From Actinobacillus vicugnae (GTDB lineage Bacteria; Pseudomonadota; Gammaproteobacteria; Enterobacterales; Pasteurellaceae): 35,192 nucleotides of DNA. The stretch lies in assembly GCF_901687125.1 (NCBI RefSeq), contig NZ_CABFJY010000015.1, positions 1 through 35,192 of the forward strand, written 5' to 3'. Positions 35,076 through 35,192 of this stretch are shown here, in pieces. Position numbers and translations under genes: made by a program. The notes under the pieces were generated by a model. That model ran no database searches. It was not told the origin of the DNA and worked only from the letters and a program-made list of their open reading frames with translations. Position 1 is the first letter of the stretch. The number at the start of each line of letters is the position of its first letter.

Positions 35076-35192
35076 TGATCTGCCCCCCAAAAGTTGGACA
35101 GGTTAGTACACTATAAATATTGAGCTCTGTATTGTGCAGGGCTCAATCCTTTTAAATCCATTTTAATACGCTTTTGGTTGTAATACATCACA
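35076..35192 (-). mobile_element. 3' end of a second IS3-family (IS150-like) insertion sequence
   Basis: The terminal repeat is at 35076-35100: TGATCTGCCCCCC followed by AAAAGTTGGACA. It leads into the end of the OrfB transposase; the rest lies beyond the right edge. Orientation is the same as for the element at 1-126. The two terminal repeats differ at three positions, normal for left and right ends of one IS type. Confidence 0.85.
35111..35192 (-). CDS. IS3-family transposase OrfB, C-terminal fragment
   Basis: The last 26 residues read MYYNQKRIKMDLKGL then SPAQYRAQYL and a stop. This is the conserved C-terminal tail of IS3-family integrase-type transposases (YYN..RI...LKGLSP..YR). The catalytic DDE core lies outside the window. 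Confidence 0.85.
   Translation of the reverse strand, partial: VMYYNQKRIKMDLKGLSPAQYRAQYL

Overview
The window looks like chromosomal DNA from a member of the Pasteurellaceae. DNA uptake signal cores of the Actinobacillus pleuropneumoniae type (ACAAGCGGT, often AAGCGGTC) are scattered through it. Gene content (HICA-type carbonic anhydrase, SirB, DarP/PmbA, Pit/TIGR00153, CspD, NrdR) fits the family, and the non-coding DNA is AT-rich. The genus cannot be fixed from sequence alone. Both window ends run into the terminal part of an IS3-family (IS150-like) element in the same orientation, so this is probably the unique stretch between two IS copies.

Layout. 1-126: IS end. 179-2565: sirB, darP and divergent pmbA. 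2579-2756: an intergenic unit with a Fur-box-like site, a strong sigma70 promoter, three hairpins and an intrinsic terminator, read here as an unannotated iron-responsive small RNA. 2829-6597: a leftward electrophile/formaldehyde detoxification operon (OYE-type reductase, adhC, fghA, nitroreductase) in which adhC is broken by one in-frame amber codon. 6809-10050: ilvIH and beta-carbonic anhydrase. 10168-16553: an accessory-looking block with a LysR regulator, FrnE-like oxidoreductase, tautomerase and exported metallo-beta-lactamase-fold hydrolase. It is interrupted by a roughly 3-kb cassette of an AAA_14/DUF4143 ATPase and a convergent, translationally coupled AAA ATPase-PIN nuclease pair. The cassette is bordered by two about 60-bp direct repeats built from 18-bp palindromes spaced exactly 39 bp apart. 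16763-19940: cspD, a DUF1439 protein, a tiny lipoprotein, tgt, a hemerythrin-like protein and a TusA-like protein. 20003-22633: ygiM-like, pit and its PhoU-like partner. 22806-26409: a FatB/CeuE/YclNOPQ-type iron-siderophore ABC transporter behind a Fur-like box that shares 13 identical bases with the sRNA promoter. 26606-28795: dnaB, ycgL, nrdR. 28829-34957: a MerR regulator divergent from a methyltransferase-nikA-nikB-nikC-nikDE operon with a textbook 19-bp-spacer MerR promoter. 35076-35192: the second IS end.

Themes. Metal homeostasis recurs: a candidate Fur sRNA, siderophore import, and nickel import under a MerR protein that lacks the usual metal-binding cysteines. The most likely undescribed items are the candidate Fur sRNA and the AAA-PIN / DUF4143 cassette with its phased palindromes. 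All domain and family calls come from reading translated sequence by eye; no database search was run.
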